64,000 nt of DNA from Sphingomonas sp. (GTDB lineage Bacteria > Pseudomonadota > Alphaproteobacteria > Sphingomonadales > Sphingomonadaceae), in assembly GCF_004799495.1 (NCBI RefSeq), contig NZ_SSMY01000002.1, positions 62,001 through 126,000 of the forward strand, read 5' to 3'. Shown here in pieces: positions 32,251 through 42,599 of this stretch (position 1 is the first letter of the stretch; every line of letters starts with the position of its first letter). The translations under genes and the position numbers were made by a program. The notes beneath the pieces are model-generated. The model was not told the DNA's origin, searched no databases, and saw only the letters and a list, made by a program, of their open reading frames with translations.

Positions 32251-33417
32251 CTAGAACCCTTCGGGCAGGTCGATCTCGCCGACGACCGCACGATACGCCG
32301 CGATGGCGTAACGGTCGGTCATCCCGGCGATGAAATCGGCGATATGCCGGCTGAGCCAGGGCTCGTCGGGCGGCAGTCGCCCGGGCCATTCGCCCGCCAT
32401 CAGCGACGGATCGGCGTGGTAGGCGGCGAACAGCCCCGCGACGACATGCTGCGCCTTGGCCGCCGCTTCGAGTTGCAGCGGGTGATGGTAGAGATTGGCG
32501 TACATGAAGCGCTTCAGCCCGCGTTCGTCCTCGCGCATCGCCTCCGAAAAGCCGATCAGCGCTCGCCCTGCGTCGCGCGCGTCATCGGCCGATTTGACGC
32601 CCGACTCCGTGATCGCCGCGCGGCTCGTCGCGATCAGGTCGTTGACCATCGCGCCGATCTGGCCGCGGATAAGTTCGCCGGTCAGGCGCGGCGGCGCGAC
32701 TTCGGGAAAGCGCACGCGGCATTGGTCCCAACGCGCCGCGATAATCGGCACCGCAAGCAGTTGGTCGAGGTTCAACAACCCCGCGCGCAGTCCGTCATCG
32801 ATATCGTGGTTGTCATACGCGATGTCGTCGGCGAGCGCCGCGACTTGCGCTTCGAGGCTGGCGAAGCTCTTCAGATCCAGCGGGAACACCGCATCCGCCG
32901 CCGCCAGCGCCCATTGTGGCGCCGCGACCGGGCCGTTGTGCTTGGCGAGCCCCTCTAGAGTCTCCCACGTCAGGTTGAGCCCGGGAAAGCGCGGATAGGG
33001 GCTGTCGATCTCCATCAGCGCGCGCAACGTATTGCCATTATGGTCGAACCCGCCAGCCTGCGCGAGCGCCGCCTGCAGCGCGTCCTCGCCGGCGTGGCCG
33101 AAGGGCGGGTGGCCGATATCGTGCGCGAGGCACAACGCCTCGGTCAAATCCTCGTTGAGGCCGAGCGCGCGCGCGATGGTACGGCCGATCTGCGCCACCT
33201 CGATACTGTGCGTCAGGCGGACGCGGAAATGATCGCCGTCGGGCGCCAGGAATACCTGCGTCTTGTGGCGCAAGCGGCGGAAGCTGATCGAATGGACGAT
33301 GCGGTCGCGGTCGCGCTGAAATGCGTCGCGCGGGCCCCGCGCGGTGGTTTCGTCTTCAGGATACAGCCGCCCGCGCGTGAGCCACGGGTCGGAGGCATAA
33401 GGCGCGAGATCGGGCAT
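32251..33417 (-). CDS. dgt: dGTPase-like deoxynucleotide triphosphohydrolase
   Basis: A 388-residue HD-domain hydrolase converting dNTPs to deoxynucleosides and triphosphate. Metal ligands are seen in VRLTHSIEVAQIGR, LCLAHDIGHPPFGHAGE (HD pair) and DDIAYDNHDIDDGLR. The N-terminal segment DAFQRDRDRIVHSISFRRLR is strongly family-like. It lies 28 nt after the TPR-SPOR gene. In many relatives dgt neighbours argS directly; here the DUF1800-DUF1501 pair separates them. Confidence 0.94.
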   Translation of the reverse strand: MPDLAPYASDPWLTRGRLYPEDETTARGPRDAFQRDRDRIVHSISFRRLRHKTQVFLAPDGDHFRVRLTHSIEVAQIGRTIARALGLNEDLTEALCLAHDIGHPPFGHAGEDALQAALAQAGGFDHNGNTLRALMEIDSPYPRFPGLNLTWETLEGLAKHNGPVAAPQWALAAADAVFPLDLKSFASLEAQVAALADDIAYDNHDIDDGLRAGLLNLDQLLAVPIIAARWDQCRVRFPEVAPPRLTGELIRGQIGAMVNDLIATSRAAITESGVKSADDARDAGRALIGFSEAMREDERGLKRFMYANLYHHPLQLEAAAKAQHVVAGLFAAYHADPSLMAGEWPGRLPPDEPWLSRHIADFIAGMTDRYAIAAYRAVVGEIDLPEGF

Positions 33418-33445
33418 GCGCCGGGGATGTAGCGGGGATGCCGGC

Positions 33446-35434
33446 CTATTTCGACCCCAACCGCTCGATCTTCTGCCCCTTGGCGCTGGTGAAGACGAAC
33501 CCGGACAGCCCGGCTTTGGCCATCCGGTTGACGAAGTCCTGCGCCTCCTCCTCCGACTTGAACGGCCCGGTCAGCACGCGGTTGGTGGCGCGCAAGGGCG
33601 TGGTCCAGCCTTGGCGGCCGCGGAACAGGTCGGGCGCCTTGGCCTTTTGCGCGGCCCAGGCCTTTTCGAGGCTCGCTTCGTTCGCGCCGCCCGCGACCTG
33701 CACCCACACGCGCGCCGGTTCGCCCTTCGCCGCGGCGTCGGCCTTGGCTTTCTCGTCGGCCTTGGCCTGCGCGGCCTTGCAGCGCGCCGAGAGCACCGGC
33801 TTGTCCTTGGTTGACGACTTGGCCGCGCCCTTTCCTTTCCCAGACTTGGGCGGGATCGGGCAGCCGCTCTTGTCGAGCGGCGGTGCCTCATCCTTGGCCG
33901 GCTTCGCCGCGCGCGCCTTCGTGTCGCTGGCATCGGCGATTTCGTCCTTGCCGCGATCCTTGCCCCGGCTCTTTGCAGGCGGCGGCGCAGCAGCAGCCAG
34001 ATCGTCCGCCGCCGGTTTGGCGCGCGTCCGCGTCGAGCCGGGCTTGGATTTCGGCGCAGCGACCGGTTGCTCGATCTTGGCGACCGCGACCGGCGTTGGC
34101 GAGGGAGCACGGCGTGGTGGCGGAGCGGACGCGGGCAGGCGCTGATCGAGGCTTGCGACGATTCGCGACAGCACGGTGTCCTCGCTGACGCGCGCAGTCG
34201 CGGTGGGTGCGGGCACGCCGGCTTCGGACGCACTGGGCTGGTCGGCGACGCCGGGAGTCGGGTCGGCGGGCGGCGCCGGCGGGGTGGTCGCAGCGACCTC
34301 GATCGCGGGAGTGGGCGCGGGGTTCGGCGGCGGGACCGGACTGGGCGCCGGGGCAGGCGACGGCGCGGGCCGTTCGTAGATCGTCACGGGCGCAGGCGCC
34401 AACGCCGGGTTCGGCGACGCTGCGGCGACTCGCACCGGCGGCGGCGTCGGGGTCGGCCCTGGCGCCGACGTCCCGCGCGGGGGCACATAGGCCGGCGGCG
34501 CCAGCGCGACCTCGACCGGCGCCGCGGCGGCAACGGCGGGTACCGCCGGCGCGAGATCGTCCTTCCGGCGTCTTTTGCGCTTGCGCCCGTCGTCGACCGG
34601 TGGCGTCACCACGGCGACCGCCGCCGCGACCTCGCGCGGCGCATAGGGATCGGGACCGAGCCGCGGCAACGGCGGGACCAGTTGCGCGTCGGCGATCCGC
34701 TCGGGTGTCGTGGCCAGTTCCCCGAAATTGACCGCGAACGCCCGATCGACCGCGGACAATTGCGATAGCCGGCGGAAAAACGGCGTCAGCCCGGCGCCGA
34801 GGCCGGGCGACATCATCGTCGCGGCGATCCTTTCGGCACCATTGGTGTCGCCGCTCATCGCCAGGATAAAGGCACGGTCGCGCCACGCCGCGCGATCGCT
34901 GCGGCGAACGAGCGGGTCGAGCAACCTCAGCGCCTCGTCCTTCTGCCCCGAAATGCCGAGCGACAGCGCGTAACGCCGTGTCGCTTCGTCGTCGGGACCA
35001 TCGGCCAGCGCGAGACGGTAATCGCGTTGCGCGCGGTCCTGCTGGCCGATCAAATCGTAAGCGAGCCCACGGTCGGCGGCGAACTTGCTCGGGCTCAGCC
35101 CACGGCGTTCCGCCTCCTGAAAGCGCAGCAGTGCCATGCCGGGGCGCTCGGCACGTACCATTAGGCTGCCCATTCCCGCCTTGACCCGCGGATTGTTGGG
35201 ATCGAGCTTTTCGGCGCGCGTGAAAAACCCCGCCGCCGCCGTCGTATCGCCCATCCGCAACGTCAATTCGCCCGCGGTGATCAGCGCTTCGATATCGACC
35301 GGGTTGGCGGCAAGGATGCGCATGTCGGCGGCGAGCGCATCGGCGTCGCGATTCTCGACCGCGGTCTGGGCATGCGCCCCGCCCGCCACCGCGAATCCGA
35401 GCGCGGCAACAGTCAGGGTCCGGCGCAAGCTCAT
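33446..35434 (-). CDS. TPR and SPOR domain periplasmic protein
   Basis: A 662-residue exported protein. A signal peptide (MSLRRTLTVAALGF..., cleavage after AHA about residue 23) is followed by TPR-type helical repeats (about 25-230; NPRVKAGMGSLMVRAE, EAERRGLSPSKFAADRG and others). A very long low-complexity Pro/Ala/Lys linker (about 265-570) leads to a C-terminal SPOR domain (about 585-660; RVWVQVAGGANEASLEKAW, GFVFTSAKGQKIERLGSK). The SPOR domain should place it at the septum. It lies directly downstream of ftsZ after a terminator-like hairpin. Start chosen at MSLRRT; the in-frame ATG at 35500 adds 22 residues. Confidence 0.85.
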   Translation of the reverse strand: MSLRRTLTVAALGFAVAGGAHAQTAVENRDADALAADMRILAANPVDIEALITAGELTLRMGDTTAAAGFFTRAEKLDPNNPRVKAGMGSLMVRAERPGMALLRFQEAERRGLSPSKFAADRGLAYDLIGQQDRAQRDYRLALADGPDDEATRRYALSLGISGQKDEALRLLDPLVRRSDRAAWRDRAFILAMSGDTNGAERIAATMMSPGLGAGLTPFFRRLSQLSAVDRAFAVNFGELATTPERIADAQLVPPLPRLGPDPYAPREVAAAVAVVTPPVDDGRKRKRRRKDDLAPAVPAVAAAAPVEVALAPPAYVPPRGTSAPGPTPTPPPVRVAAASPNPALAPAPVTIYERPAPSPAPAPSPVPPPNPAPTPAIEVAATTPPAPPADPTPGVADQPSASEAGVPAPTATARVSEDTVLSRIVASLDQRLPASAPPPRRAPSPTPVAVAKIEQPVAAPKSKPGSTRTRAKPAADDLAAAAPPPAKSRGKDRGKDEIADASDTKARAAKPAKDEAPPLDKSGCPIPPKSGKGKGAAKSSTKDKPVLSARCKAAQAKADEKAKADAAAKGEPARVWVQVAGGANEASLEKAWAAQKAKAPDLFRGRQGWTTPLRATNRVLTGPFKSEEEAQDFVNRMAKAGLSGFVFTSAKGQKIERLGSK

Positions 35435-35497
35435 CTTGGCGACGAGCCTAGACCGATTGGCGGCTGAACGTGAAATGATCTGACGAGCCACAAGCGC

Positions 35498-35538
35498 CAA
35501 AACGGGGCACGGCGGCGACGAACGCCCCCGCGCCCCGT
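35498..35538 (-). terminator. Terminator-like hairpin after ftsZ
   Basis: Arms ACGGGGC (35502-35508) and GCCCCGT (35532-35538) with a 23-nt loop; read leftward a TTTT follows. It lies 13 nt after the ftsZ stop codon. The stem is short for its loop, so termination may be partial. Confidence 0.5.
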
Positions 35539-35550
35539 CATGACATCGGG

Positions 35551-37038
35551 TTACTGATTGTTCTGGCGATGGAGGAAGCGCGGGATGTCGAGCGAGTCCT
35601 TCTCCACTTCGGGCTCGGACTCACCGAACGCGCCGCGCGCGACGTTCTGCATCCGCTCGAACAATGTACCGCCCATCTTGACCTTGGGCGCGGGCGCCTC
35701 TTCCTCGTCGTTGCCGGCGGCGATCGTTGCATCGTTCCCGATACGGTCTTCGCTGCCGAGCGCCAGTTCGCTGCGTTCGGCGTGCGTCAGCTCCTCGTCG
35801 CCAAACGACAGGCGCACCGGCTCGGGGGCGACCTCCGCACCGCTGTCGAGCACCAGCTCGTCGCGTGCATCGGGGGTTTCTTCGGCAGGCGCCTCCGCGA
35901 TCGGCTCGGGAGCCTCGCTGGCGGACTCGGACAGTTCAAGCGGCTCGGGATCGACAGCGGCGACTTCGGGCTCGGGCGTCGGCGCGGTGGGCAGCGTCAC
36001 CGGCGCGACCGCCTCACTGCGGCGGCCGAACGAGAAGGCGCGTGTCGCCGGCTCGGGCGTGGCGGCACCGGCGGCACCCGCCTCGATCCCGGTGGCGACC
36101 ACCGAGACGCGGATCTTGCCTTCCAGCTCAGGGTTGAACGCCGAGCCCCAGATGATGTTCGCATCCTCGTCGACCAGCTCGCGGATATGGTTCGCGGCCT
36201 CGTCAACTTCGAGCAGGCGCATGTCCTCGCCGCCGGTGATCGACACGATGACGCCCTTCGCGCCTTTCATGCTGACGCCGTCGAGCAGCGGGTTGGCGAT
36301 CGCCTTCGACGCGGCTTCGATGGCGCGGTTGTCGCCCTCGGCCTCGCCGGTGCCCATCATCGCCTTGCCCATTTCCTGCATCACGCTGCGCACGTCGGCG
36401 AAGTCGAGGTTGATCAGGCCGGGCATGACCATCAGGTCGGTGATCCCGCGCACGCCCTGCTGCAGCACTTCGTCGGCCATTTCGAAGGCCTGTTTGAAGG
36501 TCGTGTTGGCGTTGGCGACCAGGAACAGGTTCTGGTTGGGAATGACGATCAGCGTGTCGACGTACTTCTGAAGCTCTTCGATTCCGGCCTCGGCCGACTT
36601 GGCGCGGCGGTTGCCTTCGAAGCTGAACGGCTTGGTCACTACGCCGACGGTCAGGATGCCCATGTCGCGCGCGGTCTTGGCGATGACCGGCGCCGCCCCC
36701 GTGCCGGTGCCGCCCCCCATGCCCGCCGCGATGAAGCACATATGCGCGCCGTCGAGCGTCTTGGCGACAGCGTCGATCGTCTCTTCCGCCGCGGCGCGCC
36801 CGATCTCCGGACGGCTACCCGCGCCGAGGCCCTGCGTGATCTTCGCGCCGAGCTGAATCTTCTGCGCCGCCGCCGACTGTCGAAGCGCCTGCGCGTCGGT
36901 GTTGGCGACCAGGAAATCGACCCCCTGGACGTCGTTCCGCATCATGTTCGCGATCGCGTTGCCGCCCGCGCCACCCACGCCGATCACCGCGATCCGCGGG
37001 GTCAGCTCATCCACTTCCGGCGGAAGAAATTCGACCAT
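35551..37038 (-). CDS. ftsZ: Cell division protein FtsZ
   Basis: A 495-residue tubulin-like GTPase that forms the division ring. [14 protein letters not shown] and the signature [14 protein letters not shown] are in the N-terminal domain (about residues 12-190). The polymerisation domain runs to about 320. A long acidic, Pro/Glu-rich linker (about 330-475) follows, as typical in alphaproteobacteria. The conserved C-terminal peptide [10 protein letters not shown] binds FtsA and other partners. Start at the ATG giving [10 protein letters not shown], with GGAGACA 9 nt before; the in-frame 18-residue extension is not family-like. It is preceded by a 113-bp gap after ftsA, the largest within the cluster. 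Confidence 0.98.
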   Translation of the reverse strand: MVEFLPPEVDELTPRIAVIGVGGAGGNAIANMMRNDVQGVDFLVANTDAQALRQSAAAQKIQLGAKITQGLGAGSRPEIGRAAAEETIDAVAKTLDGAHMCFIAAGMGGGTGTGAAPVIAKTARDMGILTVGVVTKPFSFEGNRRAKSAEAGIEELQKYVDTLIVIPNQNLFLVANANTTFKQAFEMADEVLQQGVRGITDLMVMPGLINLDFADVRSVMQEMGKAMMGTGEAEGDNRAIEAASKAIANPLLDGVSMKGAKGVIVSITGGEDMRLLEVDEAANHIRELVDEDANIIWGSAFNPELEGKIRVSVVATGIEAGAAGAATPEPATRAFSFGRRSEAVAPVTLPTAPTPEPEVAAVDPEPLELSESASEAPEPIAEAPAEETPDARDELVLDSGAEVAPEPVRLSFGDEELTHAERSELALGSEDRIGNDATIAAGNDEEEAPAPKVKMGGTLFERMQNVARGAFGESEPEVEKDSLDIPRFLHRQNNQ

Positions 37039-37151
37039 GATACTTGTCTCCGATCTATTCCCGACAAACGCCCGGGAACCCCCTATGCCCACAATACCTG
37101 CACCATACCCCCAGCTCTATCCACTAAATAGGGGGGCGTTGACATATTTTG

Positions 37152-38414
37152 TTAATAATTCGCCTTTGCCGTCCGGATCAAACGCTTGACCATCGAAAAG
37201 GGCGACGGTCGGTGCACGACCTGATGGTCGGCGTGCGACAAGGCGCGCAGATCGATCGGGTCGGTCGCGGCGTGGTGGACGAGTCCCGCCAGCGTCGCGA
37301 AGGCCGGCCCCGAATGCGCGTCGGGCAGTCCGGTCAGCCCGCGCGGCCGTCCGACCCGCACCGACCGGCCGAGCGCCGACTGCGCGTAATCGGCGATCCC
37401 CTTGAGCTCCGCGCCGCCGCCGGTCAGCACGACCTGGCGCCCGACATTGCCGTCGAACTTCATCGCGGTCAGCGCCTTCCCGATCTCGCCCATCAACACT
37501 TCGAGCCGCGTGCGGATGACCGCGATCAGCTGCGCCTTGGTGATACGCGGCCCCTCCCCCGCACCGTCCTCGCTCAGTGGTGTAATTTCGATCACGTCGT
37601 GATTGTCGCGCGGCGTCGCGTTGGCGCAGCCGTGGAAGCATTTCATCCGCTCGGCCTGGCCGCGCGATGCGCCGAAGGTCGAGGCGATGTCGTCGGTGAT
37701 GTCCGCCGCGCCCATCTGAATCGTGGTCAGTCCGACCAGCATCCCGCCCGCGAACAACGACACGTTGGTGATCCCCGCGCCCATTTCGACCAACGCGGTG
37801 CCGAGCTCGCGCTCCTCGGCACTGAGGCAGGCGAGACCCGTCGCGACCGGCGCTGCGATTATCGACTTCACCTCGAGGTGCGACTTGGCGACGCACAGCC
37901 CGATATTGCGCACCGGAGATCCGTCCGCCGCCACGACGTGGATGTGCACGCCCAGCCGGTCGGCATGCAGCCCGAGCGGGTTCTTGACCCCGGTAATGCC
38001 GTCGAGCGTGTAGAGCGCCGGCTGTGCGTGGAGCACCATCCGTCCCGCCGGATCGATCGATTCGCGGCCCGCGCGGAGCAGCGCGTCGATGTCCGACTGC
38101 TCGATCCGGTGCCCGCCCATTTCGAACTCGATCGAGGCGACGTCGCTGACGAGACCACCCGCCGAAAAGCCGACCCATACATTCTCGATATTGGTCTGCG
38201 CGATGCGCTCGGCCTGCTCGACCGCCTCGCGCACCGCGACTTCGGTCGCGCCCATGTCGGCGATGCAGCCGCGCTTGATGCCCTTGCTCTCACGCTGCCC
38301 GGTGCCGAGCACGATCAGTTCACCGCCGTCGCCCTTTTGCGCGATCATCGCGGAGACCTTCGACGACCCGATATCGAGCGCGGTGATCAGTCCTTCGGGT
38401 CCAGCCTTGGCCAT
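37152..38414 (-). CDS. ftsA: Cell division protein FtsA
   Basis: A 420-residue actin-like ATPase that tethers FtsZ to the membrane. The phosphate loops are ALDIGSSKV (residues 14-22) and VVLTGGGAELKGI (about 330-342). The middle contains EMGAGITNVSLFAGG. The C-terminus holds an amphipathic membrane-binding helix (SPFSMVKRLIRTAKANY). It lies 12 nt after ftsQ, the first gene junction in the cluster without overlap. Confidence 0.97.
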   Translation of the reverse strand: MAKAGPEGLITALDIGSSKVSAMIAQKGDGGELIVLGTGQRESKGIKRGCIADMGATEVAVREAVEQAERIAQTNIENVWVGFSAGGLVSDVASIEFEMGGHRIEQSDIDALLRAGRESIDPAGRMVLHAQPALYTLDGITGVKNPLGLHADRLGVHIHVVAADGSPVRNIGLCVAKSHLEVKSIIAAPVATGLACLSAEERELGTALVEMGAGITNVSLFAGGMLVGLTTIQMGAADITDDIASTFGASRGQAERMKCFHGCANATPRDNHDVIEITPLSEDGAGEGPRITKAQLIAVIRTRLEVLMGEIGKALTAMKFDGNVGRQVVLTGGGAELKGIADYAQSALGRSVRVGRPRGLTGLPDAHSGPAFATLAGLVHHAATDPIDLRALSHADHQVVHRPSPFSMVKRLIRTAKANY

Positions 38415-38426
38415 GATTACTCCCCT

Positions 38427-39353
38427 TTACACGGTGTCGCGCGTCGGCGCGCGGTCGGATTTGGTCGTTTCGGGTTTTCCCGTCGCGGTCGGTTTCGGAC
38501 TCGGCGCGCGCGTGGCCGGATCGGGCTTGCGCACCACCATGCGGGTCGGGTCGCGCAGGTCGAACTTGATGTAGCCGTTGCCGAGCAATTTGTCGGTCCC
38601 GTCCTTCTCGGCAAACAATTTGAGCGCCTTGGCCGCTTCGTCCTCGCCTTCGGGCAGCGACAAGGTCTCGCCGCTGTCGAACAGCAAGTCCCAGCGGCGG
38701 TTGCCGACCCAGGTCGCGGCGCGCACCTTGGGCTTGAGCGCGGGGGCGGCAACCATCAAGGTCTGGTAAGCCGGCTCCTGGCGGTCGGCACCTGGGCCGA
38801 TCACCAGCGGCAAATCGGGCATCGCGTTGGCTGACACCGGCTCCAGATAAACGCCGTCGCGGTCGATCAGGCTGAGCGTCCCGCGGTCCTGCCATACCGC
38901 CGCGGGCGTGCGCTCGACGATGCGGATGAGGAGCGTGTCGGGCAGCCGCCGCGAGACGTGCGCGTCCTGCACCCAGCCATATTGCAGCAGCCGGTCGCGC
39001 ACGAGGTTGAGGTCGACCAGCGGCATCGCGCGCGATTTCTGATCAAGCGCGACGGCATAGACCGTCGTCACGTCCATCCGCTTCACGCCGCGCACTTCGA
39101 TCTGCTCGACGCGGAAGCCAGCCTTGCCGATCTGCTCCGCCAGCGCGTTGCCGACGCTGGCGTTCACGCCGGTCACCGCGCCGGCGACGTACACCCCGCC
39201 GAGCGCGATCAGCACCACCGCCCAGGTCGCGATCCGCCGGAGCGCAACGTGGCTCAACGGAATGCGCGCGAGGATGCGATCGACGATCGACGGCTTCTTC
39301 TTTCGCGTCGGACGGCCTTTCGGCCGAGCGCGGCTGGCCGGCTGGCGGCTCAT
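38427..39353 (-). CDS. ftsQ: Cell division protein FtsQ
   Basis: A 308-residue bitopic division protein. A basic cytoplasmic part (about 1-40, rich in Arg/Lys), one membrane helix (about 45-65) and a periplasmic POTRA domain (about 80-150, RVEQIEVRGVKRMDVTTVY) followed by a beta domain (VERTPAAVWQDRGTLSLID). The C-terminus is Pro/Thr/Lys-rich. It connects cytoplasmic and periplasmic divisome parts with FtsL and FtsB. It overlaps ddlB by 4 nt. Confidence 0.93.
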   Translation of the reverse strand: MSRQPASRARPKGRPTRKKKPSIVDRILARIPLSHVALRRIATWAVVLIALGGVYVAGAVTGVNASVGNALAEQIGKAGFRVEQIEVRGVKRMDVTTVYAVALDQKSRAMPLVDLNLVRDRLLQYGWVQDAHVSRRLPDTLLIRIVERTPAAVWQDRGTLSLIDRDGVYLEPVSANAMPDLPLVIGPGADRQEPAYQTLMVAAPALKPKVRAATWVGNRRWDLLFDSGETLSLPEGEDEAAKALKLFAEKDGTDKLLGNGYIKFDLRDPTRMVVRKPDPATRAPSPKPTATGKPETTKSDRAPTRDTV

Positions 39354-40288
39354 GCGCCCCCATCCTCATGCAACGCCTCGTCGACGATCATCTGCACGAG
39401 TTCGGGATACGAAATGCCGCAATGCCGCGCCTGTTCGGGGACGAGGCTTAGCGGGGTCATGCCCGGCTGGGTGTTGACCTCGAGCAGGAACAGCCCGTCC
39501 TCGCCGCGCTCGTCATCCCAGCGGAAATCGGACCGCGACGCGCCCTTGCACCCGAGCAGCCGGTGCGCCTCGAGCGCGATCCGCTTGCAGGCATCTTCGA
39601 TATGACCGGGGATCTGCGCCGGGAAGACGTGCTCCGTCATCCCGTCGGTATATTTGGCATCGTAATCGTACCAGCCGCGCTTCGGCTTGAGCTCGGTCAC
39701 GCCCAGCGCCTTACCGCCCAAGATGGCGGTCGTCAGTTCGCGCCCGCGCACATAGGGCTCGGCGAGCAATTCCTCGAATTCCTGCCACGGCCCTGCGACA
39801 TCACGGCCGATCGGGTTGCCGTAGTTGCCGTCATCGGTGACAATCGCGACGCCGACCGACGAGCCTTCGTTGACCGGTTTGAGCACATAGGGCCGCTTGA
39901 GCGGATCGCCTTCGAATACTTCCGCCGACTTGACGATCCGCCCGCCGGGCATCGGGATGCCGTGGGGCACGAGCGCATTCTTGGCCAGCACTTTGTCGAT
40001 CGCGATGACCGAGGTGACGAGCCCCGAATGGGTGTATCTGAGTCCCATCAGGTCGAGCATGCCCTGCACGCTGCCGTCCTCGCCCGGCGTGCCGTGGAGC
40101 GCGTTGAATACGACGTCGGGCCTGGCCGCGGCGAGCTTCGTGGCGACGTCGCGGTCCATGTCGATCGCGGTGACGCGATGCCCGAGCGATTCGAGCGCCG
40201 CAACGATGCCCTTGCCCGACATCAGCGAGACTTCGCGCTCGGCCGACCAGCCGCCCATCAGGACGACGACGTGGAGCGGCGCGGTCAT
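39350..40288 (-). CDS. ddlB: D-alanine--D-alanine ligase
   Basis: A 312-residue ATP-grasp ligase making D-Ala-D-Ala for peptidoglycan. The N-terminus has VLMGGWSAEREVSLMSG. Other motifs are LHGTPGEDGSVQGMLDLMG, PYVLKPVNEGSSVGV (ATP binding) and the C-terminal FLLEVNTQPGMTPLSLVP (Mg2+ ligands). Start at the ATG giving MTAPLHVVV in the ATGA overlap with murB. Confidence 0.95.
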   Translation of the reverse strand: MTAPLHVVVLMGGWSAEREVSLMSGKGIVAALESLGHRVTAIDMDRDVATKLAAARPDVVFNALHGTPGEDGSVQGMLDLMGLRYTHSGLVTSVIAIDKVLAKNALVPHGIPMPGGRIVKSAEVFEGDPLKRPYVLKPVNEGSSVGVAIVTDDGNYGNPIGRDVAGPWQEFEELLAEPYVRGRELTTAILGGKALGVTELKPKRGWYDYDAKYTDGMTEHVFPAQIPGHIEDACKRIALEAHRLLGCKGASRSDFRWDDERGEDGLFLLEVNTQPGMTPLSLVPEQARHCGISYPELVQMIVDEALHEDGGA

Positions 40289-41184
40289 GCCGGCACCCCC
40301 ACGCGTTGTATCTCCCACTCCAACGTCACGCCGCTGTCCGCCTTCACCTTCTCGCGCACGTCCTCGCCCAGTCCCTCGATGTCGGCGCTCGTCGCGTCAC
40401 CCAAGTTGAGCAGGAAATTGCAATGCTTCTCCGATACTTGCGCATCGCCGCGACGCAAGCCCCGGCAACCGGCCGCGTCGACCAATTGCCACGCTTTATG
40501 GCCTTCGGGGTTCTTGAAGGTCGATCCACCGGTCTTCGACCGCAGCGGCTGCGACGCCTCGCGCGACGCGGCGATGCGGTCCATTTCGGCCTGCACCGTT
40601 TCGGGCGCCTCAGGATGACCGCGGAAGGTCGCCGAGACGACGATCGCGCCCGCCGGCAAGTCGCTGTGACGATAGGTGTAGCCGAGGTCGCCGAGCGCGA
40701 GCGTCCGCACCTCGCCCGAGCGCAGCACGACGTCGCACTCGACCAGCACGTCCTTGACCTCGCGCCCGTACGCGCCGCCGTTCATCCGCACGAACCCGCC
40801 TACGGTGCCGGGAATCGAGCGCAGGAACTCTAGCCCGCCGATGCCTGCGTCGCGCGCTTGCGACGTGACGAGGATACCCGGCGCGCCACCACCGCACTTG
40901 AGCGTCGTTTCGTCGACCCGCTCAACCTTGGAAAACGCCTTGCCGAGCCGCACCACGACACCCGGTACGCCGCCGTCGCGCACGATCATGTTCGATCCAA
41001 GGCCAAGCCCCATGACCGGCATCGCCGGATCGAGTGCATAGAGGAAAGTCTCGAGGTCCTTCGCATCGGCCGGCTCGAACAGATATTCCGCCGCGCCGCC
41101 GCTCTTGAACCACACGAGCGGCGCGAGCGGCGCGCCGTGCGTCAGCTTCCCGCGCACCGGGGGCATGGCGTAACAGACACTCAC
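40285..41184 (-). CDS. murB: UDP-N-acetylenolpyruvoylglucosamine reductase
   Basis: A 299-residue FAD enzyme that reduces enolpyruvyl-UDP-GlcNAc to UDP-MurNAc. FAD-binding segments [16 protein letters not shown] and [28 protein letters not shown] residues (seen as [15 protein letters not shown]) are present. The catalytic Ser is in GSTFKNPEG and the C-terminal Glu region follows. I use a GTG in a GTGA overlap with murC; the ATG at 41166 (MPPVRGKL) is the alternative. Confidence 0.94.
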   Translation of the reverse strand: MSVCYAMPPVRGKLTHGAPLAPLVWFKSGGAAEYLFEPADAKDLETFLYALDPAMPVMGLGLGSNMIVRDGGVPGVVVRLGKAFSKVERVDETTLKCGGGAPGILVTSQARDAGIGGLEFLRSIPGTVGGFVRMNGGAYGREVKDVLVECDVVLRSGEVRTLALGDLGYTYRHSDLPAGAIVVSATFRGHPEAPETVQAEMDRIAASREASQPLRSKTGGSTFKNPEGHKAWQLVDAAGCRGLRRGDAQVSEKHCNFLLNLGDATSADIEGLGEDVREKVKADSGVTLEWEIQRVGVPA

Positions 41185-42599
41185 CGCGCCGCCTCGATCC
41201 CGGCAGCCAGCCCCGCCGCCCACTTCGTGATATCGCCCGCGCCGAGACATACGACCATGTCGCCCGGCTGGATCGCGCCCGCCAGTTCCTGAGCGAGCTC
41301 TTCCGCCGATCCTACCGTCGCCGCCGAGCGATGCCCCCGCCGCTTCAGCCCGTCGACCAGCGCCTGTGCATCGACGCCTTCGATCGGCTGCTCGCCCGCG
41401 GCATAGACCGGGGTCACGTACACCATGTCGGCGTCGTTGAACGCCTGCTGGAATTCTTCCATTAGGTTCCCGAGCCGGGTGAAACGGTGCGGCTGGACGA
41501 CCGCGATCACGCGGTTTGCAACCCCCTCGCGCGCCGCCGACAAGACCGCGCGGATCTCGACCGGGTGGTGGCCGTAATCGTCGATCACCGCGACATTGCC
41601 CTTTTTGCCGAACGATACTTCGCCGACCTTGGTGAAACGCCGCTTGACACCATGGAACTTGGCGAAGCCCTTTTCGATCGTCTTGTCCGGCACGCCGAGT
41701 TCCAGCGCCACGCCAATCGCGGCGAGTGCGTTCTGGACGTTGTGGCGGCCGGGCATCGGCAGCTCGATATGCTCGATCGACCGCACCGTCCCGTCGCGCT
41801 GTCGGATGATCGCCTCAAAGCGGTTACCGCCGGGGATCGGGGTCACATTGACCCCCCGAATATCGGCCTGGGTGGAAAAGCCGTAGGTCACGATGCGCCG
41901 GTCGCGGACGCGCGGGAGCACCGCCTGTACCTCGGGGTGGTCGAGGCACAGCAGCGCCGCGCCGTAGAACGGCACGTTCTCGATGAACTGGACGAACGCG
42001 TCCTTGATCGCGTCGAAGCTGCCGTAATGGTCGAGATGCTCGGGATCGATGTTGGTCACCACCGCGATCGTGCCGTCGAGCCGCAGGAAGCTGCCGTCGC
42101 TCTCGTCCGCTTCGACCACCATCCATTCGCTGTCGCCGAGCCGGGCGTTCGAGCCATAGCTGTTGATGATCCCGCCGTTGATCACCGTCGGGTCGATGCC
42201 GCCGGCGTCGAGCAGCGCCGCGACCATGCTGGTCGTGGTGGTCTTGCCGTGCGTGCCGGCGACCGCGACGGTCGATTTGAGCCGCATCAGCTCAGCGAGC
42301 ATTTCCGCACGACGCACCACCGGGATGCGACGTTCGAGCGCGGCCTCGACCTCGGGGTTGGCGCGCTTGATCGCGGTGCTGGTCACGACCACCGCGGCAT
42401 CGCCGAGATTGTCGGCGGCGTGGCCGATCTTCACGTCGATGCCGAGATCGCGGAGCGACTGGATGACATAGCCTTCGGCGACGTCCGACCCCTGCACCTT
42501 GTAGCCGAGGTTGTGCATCACCTCGGCGATCCCCGACATGCCGATCCCGCCGATGCCGACGAAATGAATCGCGCCGATGTCCGTCTTGAGACCCGTCAT
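41181..42599 (-). CDS. murC: UDP-N-acetylmuramate--L-alanine ligase
   Basis: A 472-residue Mur ligase adding L-Ala to UDP-MurNAc. It shows the Rossmann-like N-terminus [15 protein letters not shown], the P-loop [13 protein letters not shown] (about 113-125), [17 protein letters not shown] carbamoyl-Lys region ([16 protein letters not shown]) and the C-terminal [10 protein letters not shown] motif typical of MurC. It overlaps murG by 4 nt and murB by 4 nt. Confidence 0.97.
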   Translation of the reverse strand: MTGLKTDIGAIHFVGIGGIGMSGIAEVMHNLGYKVQGSDVAEGYVIQSLRDLGIDVKIGHAADNLGDAAVVVTSTAIKRANPEVEAALERRIPVVRRAEMLAELMRLKSTVAVAGTHGKTTTTSMVAALLDAGGIDPTVINGGIINSYGSNARLGDSEWMVVEADESDGSFLRLDGTIAVVTNIDPEHLDHYGSFDAIKDAFVQFIENVPFYGAALLCLDHPEVQAVLPRVRDRRIVTYGFSTQADIRGVNVTPIPGGNRFEAIIRQRDGTVRSIEHIELPMPGRHNVQNALAAIGVALELGVPDKTIEKGFAKFHGVKRRFTKVGEVSFGKKGNVAVIDDYGHHPVEIRAVLSAAREGVANRVIAVVQPHRFTRLGNLMEEFQQAFNDADMVYVTPVYAAGEQPIEGVDAQALVDGLKRRGHRSAATVGSAEELAQELAGAIQPGDMVVCLGAGDITKWAAGLAAGIEAAR

